This document shows, piece by piece, positions 17,531 through 26,019 of a stretch of 51,706 nt of DNA. This DNA comes from Lachnospiraceae bacterium UBA7060. Lineage in GTDB: Bacteria > Bacillota > Clostridia > Lachnospirales > Lachnospiraceae. Numbering within the stretch: the stretch's first letter is position 1; each line of letters starts with the position of its first letter. The position numbers and the translations under genes were made by a program. The notes under the pieces are model-generated. The model made no database searches. It had not been told where the DNA came from and saw only the letters and a program-made list of their open reading frames with translations. The stretch covers positions 1 to 51,706 of the forward strand of contig DLAA01000044.1 in assembly GCA_002493835.1 (NCBI GenBank), in the 5' to 3' direction.

Positions 17531-18415
17531 ATGTACAAGATCATAAAAGCAGAAGAACTTGCGGCGAACATCTATCTGATGGATGTGGAGGCGCCCCGTG
17601 TAGCAAAATCCTGTCAGCCGGGACAATTTGTTATCGTTCGAATGGATGAAGAAGGGGAGCGTATTCCTCTGACCATCTGTGACTACGATAGGGAAAAAGG
17701 AAGCATCACTATTGTATTTCAAGTGGTAGGCGCAGCTACGGAGAAGATGCGGTATTTAAAGACCGGTGACAGTTTCCATGACTTTGTGGGCCCTCTGGGA
17801 TGTCCCTCTGAATTTGTGAATGAGGAGGAAGCGTCCCTGAAGCAGAAAAAAATTCTTTTTGTGGCGGGAGGATTGGGTACAGCGCCGGTTTATCCTCAGG
17901 TAAAGTGGCTGCATGAGAGAGGCATTGACGCGGATGTTATCATCGGCGCGAAGACGAAGGATCTGCTTATCATGGAGGAGGAGATGAAGGCAGCGGCTGG
18001 CAGTCTCTATGTCACAACCGACGACGGATCCTACGGCAGGAGCGGCATGGTAACCAAAGTGATTGAGGATCTGATAGAATCTGAAGGGAAAAAATACGAT
18101 GTGTGCGTGGCCATAGGTCCTATGATTATGATGAAATTTGTCTGTCTGACCACGAAAAAATATGATCTGCCAACTGTTGTCAGCATGAATCCCATTATGG
18201 TGGACGGGACTGGTATGTGCGGCGCCTGCCGTCTGACTGTTGACGGTGAAGTAAAATTTGCCTGTGTGGACGGCCCTGAATTTGACGGCCATAAGGTAGA
18301 TTTTGATCAGGCGATGAAACGTCAGCAGATGTACAAGACCAAAGAGGGAAGAGATTTCCTGAAGGCAAAAGAAGGCGCCACCCATCATGGCGGGTGCGGT
18401 AACTGCGGAGAGTGA
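17531..18415 (+). CDS. nfnA: NfnA: NADH-binding subunit of NADH-dependent reduced ferredoxin:NADP+ oxidoreductase
   Basis: A 294-residue protein of the sulfide dehydrogenase/dihydroorotate dehydrogenase electron-transfer family. An N-terminal FAD-binding beta-barrel (residues 1-100, with PLTICDYD) is followed by an NAD-binding domain (VAGGLGTAPVYP). The C-terminal CGACRLTVDGEVKFAC region supplies the [2Fe-2S] cysteines. Together with the next gene it matches NfnAB, the soluble complex that couples ferredoxin and NADH oxidation to NADP+ reduction by flavin-based bifurcation. AAAAGGAG precedes the ATG. A glutamate-synthase-type annotation is the common alternative label, but no glutamate synthase large subunit is nearby. 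Confidence 0.88.
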   Translation: MYKIIKAEELAANIYLMDVEAPRVAKSCQPGQFVIVRMDEEGERIPLTICDYDREKGSITIVFQVVGAATEKMRYLKTGDSFHDFVGPLGCPSEFVNEEEASLKQKKILFVAGGLGTAPVYPQVKWLHERGIDADVIIGAKTKDLLIMEEEMKAAAGSLYVTTDDGSYGRSGMVTKVIEDLIESEGKKYDVCVAIGPMIMMKFVCLTTKKYDLPTVVSMNPIMVDGTGMCGACRLTVDGEVKFACVDGPEFDGHKVDFDQAMKRQQMYKTKEGRDFLKAKEGATHHGGCGNCGE

Positions 18416-18447
18416 CACAGATTGAAAATTGAAATGAGGTAAATAAG

Positions 18448-19830
18448 ATGGACGTACTAAAAAAAGTTCCTGTGAGAGAGCAGGATGCAAAGGAACGTGC
18501 GGCAAACTTTGCGGAGGTTTGCCTTGGCTATAATAAAGAAGAGGCAATGTGTGAGGCAGAACGCTGCATCAATTGTAAGAATGCACAGTGTATCAAAGGC
18601 TGTCCTGTCGCCATCAATATTCCGGGATTTATTGAGAAGGTAAAAGAGGGGGATATCGCTTCCGCATACCAGGTTATCAGCGAGGCTTCCGCCCTTCCCG
18701 CTGTCTGCGGCCGCGTCTGTCCTCAGGAGAGCCAGTGTGAGGGTAAGTGTATCCGCGGCATCAAGGGGGAGCCAGTATCCATTGGAAAACTGGAGCGTTT
18801 TGTTGCTGACTGGGCGAGAGAGAATGGCATAAAGCCAGAGGGCGCGAAAGAGAAGAAGGATAAAAAAGTGGCTGTCATCGGCTCTGGCCCGGCGGGTTTG
18901 ACCTGTGCAGGAGATCTGGCCAAGATGGGCTATGAGGTGACGATTTTTGAAGCCCTTCACGAGCCTGGCGGTGTGCTTGTATATGGGATTCCGGAGTTCC
19001 GTCTGCCCAAACAGGCTGTAGTGGCAAAGGAAATCGAAAATGTGAAGAGTCTCGGTGTAAAGATAGAGACTAATGTGGTGGTCGGCAAGTCTGTCACCAT
19101 TGATGAACTGCTGGAGGAGGAAGGGTTTGACGCTGTATTTATCGGTTCCGGTGCGGGGCTTCCGAAATTTATGGGCATTCCCGGTGAGCAGGCGCTGGGT
19201 GTATTTTCGGCCAACGAATATTTGACAAGAAGCAATCTGATGAAGGCCTTTGACGATTCTTCTAGTACGCCAATTATGCACGGTAAGAAAGTGGCTGTTG
19301 TGGGCGGCGGAAATGTGGCTATGGACGCTGCGAGAACGGCGCTTCGTCTGGGTGCCGAGGTGCATATCGTATACCGCAGGAGTGAAGAAGAGCTTCCCGC
19401 CCGTGTAGAGGAAGTGCATCATGCGAAGGAGGAAGGAATCATCTTTGATCTTCTGACGAATCCTACGGAAATTCTTGCGGACGAAAACGGCTGGGTTTCC
19501 GGTATCAGATGTGTACGCATGGAGCTGGGAGAGCCGGACGCTTCTGGAAGACGTCGTCCGGTGGTGATAGAAGGATCGGATTTTGTGATGGAGGTGGACA
19601 CGGTGATTATGTCTTTGGGCACTTCTCCGAATCCGCTGATTTCTTCCACCACAAAGGGGCTTGAGGTGAACAAGCACAAATGTATCGTAGCGGAGGAGGA
19701 ATACGGGGCGACCACAAAAGAAGGTGTCTATGCAGGTGGTGACGCGGTGACGGGGGCCGCTACTGTAATTTTAGCTATGGGTGCAGGTAAAGCGGCAGCG
19801 AAAGGAATTGACGAATATCTCTCCAAATAA
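18448..19830 (+). CDS. nfnB: NfnB: NADPH-binding, FeS-flavoprotein subunit (GltD-like)
   Basis: A 460-residue protein related to the small subunit of glutamate synthase. The N-terminal region has two cysteine clusters for [4Fe-4S] centres (CINCKNAQCIKGCP and CGRVCPQESQCEGKC). Next come an FAD-binding Rossmann fold (VIGSGPAGLTCAGDLAKMGY, about residue 140) and an NADPH-binding fold (VVGGGNVAMDAARTALRLGA). The C-terminal GGDAVTGAATVILAMGAGK contacts FAD. It lies 32 nt after nfnA with GAGGT before the ATG, and a strong terminator follows, so nfnAB is a two-gene operon. Confidence 0.9.
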   Translation: MDVLKKVPVREQDAKERAANFAEVCLGYNKEEAMCEAERCINCKNAQCIKGCPVAINIPGFIEKVKEGDIASAYQVISEASALPAVCGRVCPQESQCEGKCIRGIKGEPVSIGKLERFVADWARENGIKPEGAKEKKDKKVAVIGSGPAGLTCAGDLAKMGYEVTIFEALHEPGGVLVYGIPEFRLPKQAVVAKEIENVKSLGVKIETNVVVGKSVTIDELLEEEGFDAVFIGSGAGLPKFMGIPGEQALGVFSANEYLTRSNLMKAFDDSSSTPIMHGKKVAVVGGGNVAMDAARTALRLGAEVHIVYRRSEEELPARVEEVHHAKEEGIIFDLLTNPTEILADENGWVSGIRCVRMELGEPDASGRRRPVVIEGSDFVMEVDTVIMSLGTSPNPLISSTTKGLEVNKHKCIVAEEEYGATTKEGVYAGGDAVTGAATVILAMGAGKAAAKGIDEYLSK

Positions 19831-19849
19831 AACTGCTATAAATAACAGG

Positions 19850-19886
19850 TCTGCCTGTCGGAACACGACGGGCAGATTCTTTTTTA
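19850..19886 (+). terminator. Rho-independent terminator of nfnAB
   Basis: An 11-bp stem TCTGCCTGTCG / CGACGGGCAGA (one G-U pair) with a GAACA loop is followed by TTCTTTTTT. Confidence 0.9.
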
Positions 19887-20056
19887 GGAGACTGTGCCCG
19901 CATGTTCGATTTTTGGTGTAAATTATGAAATTCTTAATAATTTACAATGTACAATCTTTATAAGTCTAATTTATCATAGATGACAGAAAGGAATTATTCA
20001 TTACAGATTTATCTGGAAGATAGAGACGAGAGACTTTAGAAAGGAATCGAGAGTTT
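19887..20056. other. AT-rich intergenic region with an 8-bp inverted repeat
   Basis: Between the nfnAB terminator and the MORN-repeat gene the sequence is AT-rich. It holds a perfect inverted repeat GTAAATTA / TAATTTAC (19918-19925 and 19938-19945) with a 12-nt centre, which could be an operator. No convincing -35/-10 pair was found. A 19-codon ORF at about 19979 has no ribosome site and was not called. Confidence 0.35.
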
Positions 20057-21127
20057 ATGAAATTGACTGATTCAGGCAATGATGAGAAGCAGGAAAAGCA
20101 GCCGGAGGGGATAGAAAATTTTCTACAGAAACCGATGATGACCAAAATTCTTCTGGGTATTATTGCGGTTCTTTTGATCTGTATTCTAGTTTTATTGAGT
20201 GTTATGACAGCAGGACGGAAAAAAGACAGTTCTGAAACATCGGATTTACAGCAGACCATTACGGATTATGCGAAGGAACAGCAGGAGTTTGGAGAGCAAG
20301 TGCTGAATGAAGAGGGTTCACCCACTAAGGATGAGGAAGAACAGGAAGAGGAAGAAAAGTCAAAGGAGGAAGACGAATCCACGGAGCATACAGAGGAAGC
20401 TGTTTCGGCGAAAGATGAGATGACAGCTGTTGTGGTTGACGTTGAAGACGAGAATGACGAGGCATACACGAAAGAGTTTATTCTGAAGGAAGCTTATCCC
20501 TTTTTTGCGGACAATGATCAGGATGCCATTTGGGACTTGGCTCACTTAAAGCGTTACGTCAAGCTTTCCAAGGGACTTGAGGGATCTGGAGAGTATTATT
20601 ATCAAGGGGATGTGGACAGCGAGGGAAAACCTGATGGTACAGGTCTTGCCATTTATGAGAAGAACAGCTATTACTTCGGGGAGTGGAGTCACGGGGTAAG
20701 AAGCGGTAATGGAAGCTGGTTTCGCTTTTACATCAATCAGAAAACGAAGACCAATGCCATGGGTATCTATGCATCTCACAGCTATACGGGATCCTGGGCC
20801 AATAATTTGCCCAATGGCGACGGTGCCGAGCATTATGATGTAGATATCTCAAAGCTTGCACCTACTCAGGGAAAAGTGATACAGAATGTGATCGGGGTTT
20901 TTAAGGACGGCCTTTATGATGGCGATATGTATGCCAATACCGTGGACTATACCGGAAATGTGCAGGAGTGGGATGGTATTGCTCAAAAAGGGGTATTTAC
21001 TTTATGGCGGGATATGAGTGCCATTGGAGAGTGTTCTGTCTGGCGTTATCGGGAAGACCATTCTATCTGTCTTGATATTGACAAGTCGGAAAACAAGAAC
21101 CAGGGAATCAGGGAACTTCTAAAATAG
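20057..21127 (+). CDS. Membrane-anchored MORN-repeat-like protein
   Basis: A 356-residue protein of unknown function. A short cytoplasmic N-terminus (about 35 residues) precedes one membrane helix (about 34-56, ILLGIIAVLLICILVLLSVM). A very acidic linker rich in Glu and Ser follows (about 75-135). The C-terminal half contains repeats with the MORN pattern of aromatic-Gly-x-W and GxGxG-like spacing: YYFGEWSHGVRSGNGSW, SYTGSWANNLPNGDGAEHY and similar. In other proteins MORN repeats bind lipids or mediate contacts. The predicted topology puts the repeats outside the cell. GAAAGGAATC precedes the ATG. Confidence 0.75.
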   Translation: MKLTDSGNDEKQEKQPEGIENFLQKPMMTKILLGIIAVLLICILVLLSVMTAGRKKDSSETSDLQQTITDYAKEQQEFGEQVLNEEGSPTKDEEEQEEEEKSKEEDESTEHTEEAVSAKDEMTAVVVDVEDENDEAYTKEFILKEAYPFFADNDQDAIWDLAHLKRYVKLSKGLEGSGEYYYQGDVDSEGKPDGTGLAIYEKNSYYFGEWSHGVRSGNGSWFRFYINQKTKTNAMGIYASHSYTGSWANNLPNGDGAEHYDVDISKLAPTQGKVIQNVIGVFKDGLYDGDMYANTVDYTGNVQEWDGIAQKGVFTLWRDMSAIGECSVWRYREDHSICLDIDKSENKNQGIRELLK

Positions 21128-21156
21128 TTGCAATTTATTGGAAATAATTATACAAT
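21128..21156 (+). promoter_or_regulatory. Sigma-A type promoter
   Basis: TTGCAA at 21128-21133, 17-nt spacer, TACAAT at 21151-21156. It begins right at the stop codon of the MORN-like gene and would drive the small membrane protein and rlmH. Confidence 0.6.
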
Positions 21157-21217
21157 ATAGAAGTATAGATTCTTTTGTGTGCGGATTTCCAATTCGAAAG
21201 ATAAGGAGGGGATGTCT

Positions 21218-21724
21218 ATGCCCCAATATCAGAGCAGTGAAGCAAAGGCTGAGGATAATCGGACCTCGGCCTATACGCTTTTAGCGGTTGGCGGAAGCGG
21301 TTTTGTTGTCGTTCTGTTGGTTTTCTTTGATGTGATACCGCTTTATCGCAATTCCGGCATTACGAAATATCTGGTCTGCGGTGTTATGGGTGCCTTGTTT
21401 GTACTTTTTATCGTGTTTGGTTTTGTATCTATGAGAGATTCGAAACTGCTTTTAGTGAAGGCGAAATCAGAAAATTCCCTGCTCTCAGAGATTACCAAAT
21501 GGTGTAAAGAAAATTTAGACACTGCCGTTATAGACGGAGAAATTCTGGATGATGGAGAAATTCTGGAGGATCTGACGGAAGAAGAAAAATACTACAGACG
21601 GACAGAGAAAATACGCGCGGCCATCGACGATAAGTTTATGAATCTGGACGAAGCTTTTGTGGATAACTTTGTAGATGGGTATTATCAGGAAATGTATGAA
21701 AATAACAATAATCACAGTGGGTAA
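21218..21724 (+). CDS. Small membrane protein of unknown function
   Basis: A 168-residue protein with two hydrophobic helices (about residues 21-42 and 51-73) joined by a short loop, then an acidic soluble domain of about 90 residues containing a near-duplication, DGEILDDGEILEDL. The C-terminus ends in a run of Asn. I recognise no family. ATG 21218 is chosen because AAGGAGGGG ends 7 nt before it; in-frame starts at 21179 and 21212 are less well placed. Its last 29 nt overlap rlmH, implying translational coupling. Confidence 0.75.
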   Translation: MPQYQSSEAKAEDNRTSAYTLLAVGGSGFVVVLLVFFDVIPLYRNSGITKYLVCGVMGALFVLFIVFGFVSMRDSKLLLVKAKSENSLLSEITKWCKENLDTAVIDGEILDDGEILEDLTEEEKYYRRTEKIRAAIDDKFMNLDEAFVDNFVDGYYQEMYENNNNHSG

Positions 21725-22175
21725 ACTGAAGGAGAATTTTTATCGTCAGGCGGTATCTGAGTACGGAAAGCGCTTGGGACGCTACTGTAAACTGGAAATT
21801 CATGAAGTGGAGGATGAAAAAACGCCGGAGGGGGCGTCTGCGGCGCAGTGTGATCAGATTCTCAAGAAAGAGGGGGAGCGCATTCTGCGGTTTTTGCCGG
21901 AGAACGCTTATGTGGTGACGCTGGAAATAGAAGGGCGCAAGTTTACCTCGGAGGCCTTTGCGGATCACATGAATCGTCTGGGAGTGAGTGGCATAAGCAG
22001 TATTTTCTTTGTAATCGGAGGCTCACTTGGTTTACATAATATTATAAAGAGACGGGCTGACCTGGCGGTTAGCTTTTCTGACATGACATTCCCGCACCAA
22101 CTGATGCGGGTTATTTTGTTGGAACAGATTTACCGTGCGTATAGGATTATTAACAGGGAGCCGTATCATAAATAA
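21696..22175 (+). CDS. rlmH: 23S rRNA (pseudouridine1915-N3)-methyltransferase
   Basis: A 159-residue SPOUT methyltransferase that methylates pseudouridine 1915 in helix 69 of 23S rRNA. The family start MKITIITVGKLKE fixes ATG 21696. The SAM-binding trefoil knot is visible as FVIGGSLGL and SFSDMTFPHQLMRVILLEQIYRAYRI. The C-terminal NREPYHK is nearly invariant and completes the active site. The gene overlaps its upstream neighbour by 29 nt, and CAGGAAATG provides the ribosome site inside it. Confidence 0.96.
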   Translation: MKITIITVGKLKENFYRQAVSEYGKRLGRYCKLEIHEVEDEKTPEGASAAQCDQILKKEGERILRFLPENAYVVTLEIEGRKFTSEAFADHMNRLGVSGISSIFFVIGGSLGLHNIIKRRADLAVSFSDMTFPHQLMRVILLEQIYRAYRIINREPYHK

Positions 22176-22194
22176 TCACTTAAACTCATATAGT
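22166..22194 (+). promoter_or_regulatory. Sigma-E-like sporulation promoter before yqfC
   Basis: TCATAAA at 22166-22172, a 14-nt spacer, then CATATAGT at 22187-22194. This resembles the mother-cell sigma-E consensus of Bacillus and Clostridia (-10 CATACAAT type, 14-15 nt spacer). The start of transcription would fall at about 22200, the A of the yqfC ATG. In B. subtilis the yqf sporulation genes belong to the sigma-E regulon. Confidence 0.4.
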
Positions 22195-22199
22195 ATACC

Positions 22200-22499
22200 A
22201 TGAGAAGAGAGAACAGACGACCGCCGTTTTCACCATTTCAGAAATCGAAAGAGCTTATTGTGGAATCATTGAAGCTTCCGAAGGATACTATGCTGGGAGC
22301 CGCCATTGTCACTATTACAGGAAACAGGGAGGCTTTTATTGAAAATTATAAGGGGATTTTGGAGTACACTACGGAGTCCATAGTTTTGCAGGGGAAGAAT
22401 GCAAAAATCTGCTTCGAGGGAAGTTCCCTTTCCATTGATTATTATACCAATGAAGACATGAAAATAAGCGGAAAGATTGATTCACTTCGCTATATTTAA
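22200..22499 (+). CDS. yqfC: Sporulation protein YqfC
   Basis: A 99-residue protein of the YqfC/YabP-like family. It contains the family core LKLPKDTMLGAAIVTITGNR, the IENYKGILEYT strand and the terminal GKIDSLRYI. It is expressed in the mother cell in Bacillus and is always paired with yqfD; the molecular role is not settled. No Shine-Dalgarno sequence is visible in the 20 nt before the ATG. The A+T-rich stretch there looks instead like a sigma-E -10 element, so the mRNA may be leaderless. yqfD follows by 18 nt. Confidence 0.9.
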   Translation: MRRENRRPPFSPFQKSKELIVESLKLPKDTMLGAAIVTITGNREAFIENYKGILEYTTESIVLQGKNAKICFEGSSLSIDYYTNEDMKISGKIDSLRYI

Positions 22500-22517
22500 G
22501 CGCCTGGGGGAAATTCT

Positions 22518-23768
22518 ATGCTTCATTGGATCCAGTATTTAAGAGGATATGTGGCAATCAAGGTATGGGGATATTCTGTAGAGCGTCTTTTAAATCTCTG
22601 CGGCAATCACGATGTTTTAGTGTGGAATATCGAAGATCATGGTGACTATCACACCATGCATATCAGCATACCTGGTTTTTTTGCCCTGAAGCCGCTCTTA
22701 AAGAAAACAGGAACAAGGGCGGCCGTTCTGGGAAAGTATGGCCTGCCTTTTTTTGTGGCAAAAATGTGGAAAAGAAAGATTTTTGTGGCTGGGTTATTAT
22801 GCTGCATTCTGTTTTGGAGTCTGGCTTCGTGTTTTATATGGGACATCCGAATTGAGGGAAACTTTGCGCTGACAGAAGATGTGCTGCTCGATTATCTGGA
22901 GACACAGGGAGTGCACACAGCCATGAAAAAGAGCGAGCTGGACATTGAAAAACTGGAACACGCTTTGAGAGAAGATTATGATTTGATTACCTGGACTTCC
23001 GTACAGATGCAGGGGACCGCACTTTTGGTTCGTATCAAGGAAAATGATATGCCCGCTTACGATAACGGCGGGGAGACGAAAACGAAAGGCATGGATTTGG
23101 TGGCAGAAAAGGCAGGGGTTGTGACTTATATTATCACGAGAAGCGGAGTGCCGTTTGTTTCCTGTGGTGACAGCGTGGAGAAGGGGGATGTGCTTGTGAG
23201 CGGTGCGGTTCCCGTCTATAATGAGGATACCACCGTGCGCAGATACCAGTATGTGGAGGCGGATGCGGATATTATTCTGCGTTATGCCAGAAACCTTTCA
23301 CTGGAGGAGTCCGTGTCCTATGATGAGAAAAGGTATACTGGAAGAATCATCGAAATTCCAGTGCTTGGGGCGGGAGAGAAAGAGATTTCTTTCCGTCTTT
23401 TTGACATTCCTTATGCGTTCTATGACACCAGTGAAGAAAAGAAGCAGGTACAACTATTAGACCACCTCTATCTGCCGGTCTACTATGGTAAAAAGACAGT
23501 GCAGGAGTATGAGATTACACAGAAAAAACATACTGATGAAGAGATGGAGGAGCTGCTGCAGGAGCGCTTTCGTAAAATAATCTCAACTTTAGAAGAAAAA
23601 GGGGTTCAAATTGCTAAAAAAGATGTTACAATAAAAAAGAATGATGAAAAATGGGTAATGCATGCCCATATGCAGCTCGAAGAATCAGCGTTGAAAACTG
23701 TTCCCACGGACGTGGAGCCTGTCGGCGAGGCCAAAGAGGAAACAGAGAACACAGGAACGGAAGAGTAA
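22518..23768 (+). CDS. yqfD: Sporulation protein YqfD
   Basis: A 416-residue membrane protein of the YqfD family, a mother-cell sporulation protein. The N-terminal domain (residues 1-85, RGYVAIKVWGYSVERLLNLC) precedes a membrane helix at about 90-110 (FVAGLLCCILFWSLASCFIW). The large outer domain follows: DIRIEGNFALTEDVLLDYL resembles a POTRA-like module, then VAEKAGVVTYIITRSGVPFV and DVLVSGAVPV. A Glu/Thr-rich tail ends the protein. The CTGGGGGAAATTCT ribosome site precedes the ATG. Confidence 0.92.
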   Translation: MLHWIQYLRGYVAIKVWGYSVERLLNLCGNHDVLVWNIEDHGDYHTMHISIPGFFALKPLLKKTGTRAAVLGKYGLPFFVAKMWKRKIFVAGLLCCILFWSLASCFIWDIRIEGNFALTEDVLLDYLETQGVHTAMKKSELDIEKLEHALREDYDLITWTSVQMQGTALLVRIKENDMPAYDNGGETKTKGMDLVAEKAGVVTYIITRSGVPFVSCGDSVEKGDVLVSGAVPVYNEDTTVRRYQYVEADADIILRYARNLSLEESVSYDEKRYTGRIIEIPVLGAGEKEISFRLFDIPYAFYDTSEEKKQVQLLDHLYLPVYYGKKTVQEYEITQKKHTDEEMEELLQERFRKIISTLEEKGVQIAKKDVTIKKNDEKWVMHAHMQLEESALKTVPTDVEPVGEAKEETENTGTEE

Positions 23769-23804
23769 GTGCAGCAACGGGCTGTGGTTTTTGAAAGGCG
23801 AAGA

Positions 23805-24815
23805 ATGGAATCGTTTACAGTCAGTATCAATGTGCCGGTGGAGCACATGCAGAATCTTTTCGGGGAGTTTGACTCCCATATCAAGCGGATCGAAAATGAT
23901 CTCAAGGTGATGATTGTGGACCGCGACGGCGCGGTCAGAATATCCGGTGAGCGTGATGCTGTGGACCGGGCAGTCAGAATTGTAAATGAGCTTCTTCTTC
24001 TTTCAAAGAGAGGTACTGTTTTGGAGGAACAAAATGTGGATTATGCCATAGAGCTTGGCAAAGAGCATAAGGAGGACATGCTTCTTGCCATGGATAACGA
24101 CTGTATCTGCCATACCGTAAATGGCAAACCAATTAAGCCAAAGACACTGGGACAAAAGCAGTATGTGGATGCGATACGTGACAAAATGATCGTCTTCGGG
24201 GTAGGACCTGCAGGTACAGGTAAGACCTATTTAGCCATGGCTATGGCTGTGACTGCTTTTAAAAATAACGAGGTGAGCCGTATTATTTTGACAAGACCTG
24301 CCATTGAGGCGGGGGAAAAGCTGGGATTTCTGCCAGGAGATCTGCAGAGCAAAGTAGATCCGTATCTCCGCCCGCTTTACGACGCACTTTATCAGATTAT
24401 GGGAGCGGAGAGCTTTTCCAGAAATATGGAAAAAGGGCTGATCGAGGTGGCGCCTCTTGCATATATGAGGGGCCGCACTCTGGACAATGCTTACATTATA
24501 CTGGATGAAGCGCAAAACACGACTCCGGCTCAGATGAAAATGTTTTTGACAAGAATCGGTTTCGGTTCCAAGGTGGTGGTTACCGGGGACGCCTCCCAGA
24601 AAGATCTGGCGCCGGATGTGAAATCGGGGCTTGACGTGGCTGTTAGGGTTCTTTCAAAAATTGAGGATATTGCCTTTTGTAGTTTGACCAGCAGGGATGT
24701 CGTGAGACATCCTCTCGTTCAGAAAATTGTGAAAGCTTACGACGATTATGAGTCGAGAGAGAAAAGGCGCAGTGAGCAAAAATCAGGGAACAGGAATTAC
24801 AGGCGTGGAAAATAA
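23805..24815 (+). CDS. phoH: PhoH-family ATPase (PhoH/YqfE-like)
   Basis: A 336-residue protein. A KH-like N-terminal region precedes a P-loop NTPase with Walker A GPAGTGKTYLAM (near residue 137) and Walker B YIILDEAQNTTPAQM. The VVVTGD and SKVVVTGDASQKDL motifs resemble the helicase superfamily I core. PhoH proteins sit beside ybeY in most Firmicutes and are linked to RNA metabolism. The start is ATG 23805, 6 nt after GAAAGG. An upstream in-frame GTG at 23769 lacks a site. Confidence 0.93.
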   Translation: MESFTVSINVPVEHMQNLFGEFDSHIKRIENDLKVMIVDRDGAVRISGERDAVDRAVRIVNELLLLSKRGTVLEEQNVDYAIELGKEHKEDMLLAMDNDCICHTVNGKPIKPKTLGQKQYVDAIRDKMIVFGVGPAGTGKTYLAMAMAVTAFKNNEVSRIILTRPAIEAGEKLGFLPGDLQSKVDPYLRPLYDALYQIMGAESFSRNMEKGLIEVAPLAYMRGRTLDNAYIILDEAQNTTPAQMKMFLTRIGFGSKVVVTGDASQKDLAPDVKSGLDVAVRVLSKIEDIAFCSLTSRDVVRHPLVQKIVKAYDDYESREKRRSEQKSGNRNYRRGK

Positions 24816-26019
24816 TAATAACAGTCAGACAAATAATCTTATTATAAAGAGAATAGCAGTCTTTATGTTTATGTTTGCTCTGTCGGGTACGATTGCGTGG
24901 TTTGGCAGTGTATTCTACAATAACCAGACAGATCTGATGATAAGAAATGTAGTCATGATTCTGGCAGGAACTGGCATTGTCATTTTTTCCTATATTATGA
25001 GCGAAGTGCATGGTTTTTTTGTATACCGGAATGAAGGATGCTATGGAAGATTTACACTGACATATCTAATCAGTCTTCTGGTGTCAGTATTTCTGCCGTT
25101 TCTGCCAGTTACAGGATGGCCCTTTTTGGTGATTTTCGTTCTTCTTGGCGTTTTTTCAAACGGCATCACGGGGCTTGCCGCCGGGAGTCTGTGCCTGCTT
25201 TTGGCTGTGAACTTTGCCGGCTGTGATTATGCTGTTTTTTGGATGTATTTTATCAGCGGTATGGCAGGAATTTTGGTTTTTGCTACGCTCGACGAGGAAT
25301 TTAAGGTGGGAATTCCGGTGATTATTTCCCTGTTGATTTTGGCCTTAAGTCTTACGGCCAATGTCATTCTCTTTTCGCAGGAAAAGCTCTCCGCTGCCCG
25401 GTTTATGATCCCGGGTATTAATCTGATGATCTGCTGCATCCTGCTTTTAGTCAGCTTGAAGATGGTCAGTTCCATAGTGATTCATCGATATAGGGACAGA
25501 TATATGGAGATCAATGATCCAGAGTGTCCGCTTTTGGTTCAGCTCAAGGAATTTTCCAAGGAGGAATATTATCACGCTATACACACGGCATATCTGGCAG
25601 ATAAAGTTGCCAGAAGTCTGGGAATTGATGACGCAGCGGTGAAGGCGTGCGGCTATTATAACAGAATCGGGAAACTAAAGGGAGAGAATACATGGGAGAA
25701 TATATCGTCCATCTGCGACAAATATCATTTTCCGCCGAAGACAAGGCAGATATTGCAGGAATATGTGGATCCCGATGTGAAGATGGTTTCCAAGGAAGCG
25801 ATTGTTGTTTTGCTTGCAGACTGTATCGTGTCTTCTGTTCTCTATCTATTTTCTAAAAATCCAAAAGCGGAATTGAACTATGAGCAGTTGATTGATACTG
25901 TCTTTAAAAAAGAATTTGAGACGGATGAGCTTTGGGGCAACGAAATCTCACTGGCTCAGCTGTGTACTATGAAGAAAATATTTATCCAGGAGAAGCTTTA
26001 CTATGACTTCCTTCGTTGA
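24772..26019 (+). CDS. Degenerate PgpH/YqfF-like HD-domain membrane protein
   Basis: A 415-residue protein in the place of pgpH (yqfF), between phoH and ybeY. PgpH degrades cyclic di-AMP and is normally about 700 residues with a large ectodomain. Here the ectodomain is absent: seven or so membrane helices (about residues 25-245) lead straight to the HD-type domain. In that domain the usual YYHDIGK reads YYNRIGK, so the HD metal ligands are Asn-Arg. The QHHG motif is replaced by EYVD. A first His (in YYHAIH) and the last Asp (LLADC) remain. It is probably a non-catalytic regulator or binding protein. The start is uncertain: GTG 24772 follows GAGAGAAAAGG by 4 nt, whereas an upstream ATG at 24748 has no site. 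Both overlap phoH. Confidence 0.82.
   Translation: MSKNQGTGITGVENNNNSQTNNLIIKRIAVFMFMFALSGTIAWFGSVFYNNQTDLMIRNVVMILAGTGIVIFSYIMSEVHGFFVYRNEGCYGRFTLTYLISLLVSVFLPFLPVTGWPFLVIFVLLGVFSNGITGLAAGSLCLLLAVNFAGCDYAVFWMYFISGMAGILVFATLDEEFKVGIPVIISLLILALSLTANVILFSQEKLSAARFMIPGINLMICCILLLVSLKMVSSIVIHRYRDRYMEINDPECPLLVQLKEFSKEEYYHAIHTAYLADKVARSLGIDDAAVKACGYYNRIGKLKGENTWENISSICDKYHFPPKTRQILQEYVDPDVKMVSKEAIVVLLADCIVSSVLYLFSKNPKAELNYEQLIDTVFKKEFETDELWGNEISLAQLCTMKKIFIQEKLYYDFLR

Noticed and set aside
18457..19677. Long minus-strand ORF opposite nfnB
   Set aside because: The His/Arg/Ser-rich product has no domain and lies opposite a clearly real gene; it is a mirror of the codon pattern.
19979..20038. 19-codon ORF before the MORN-like gene
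   Set aside because: No ribosome site and no other support.
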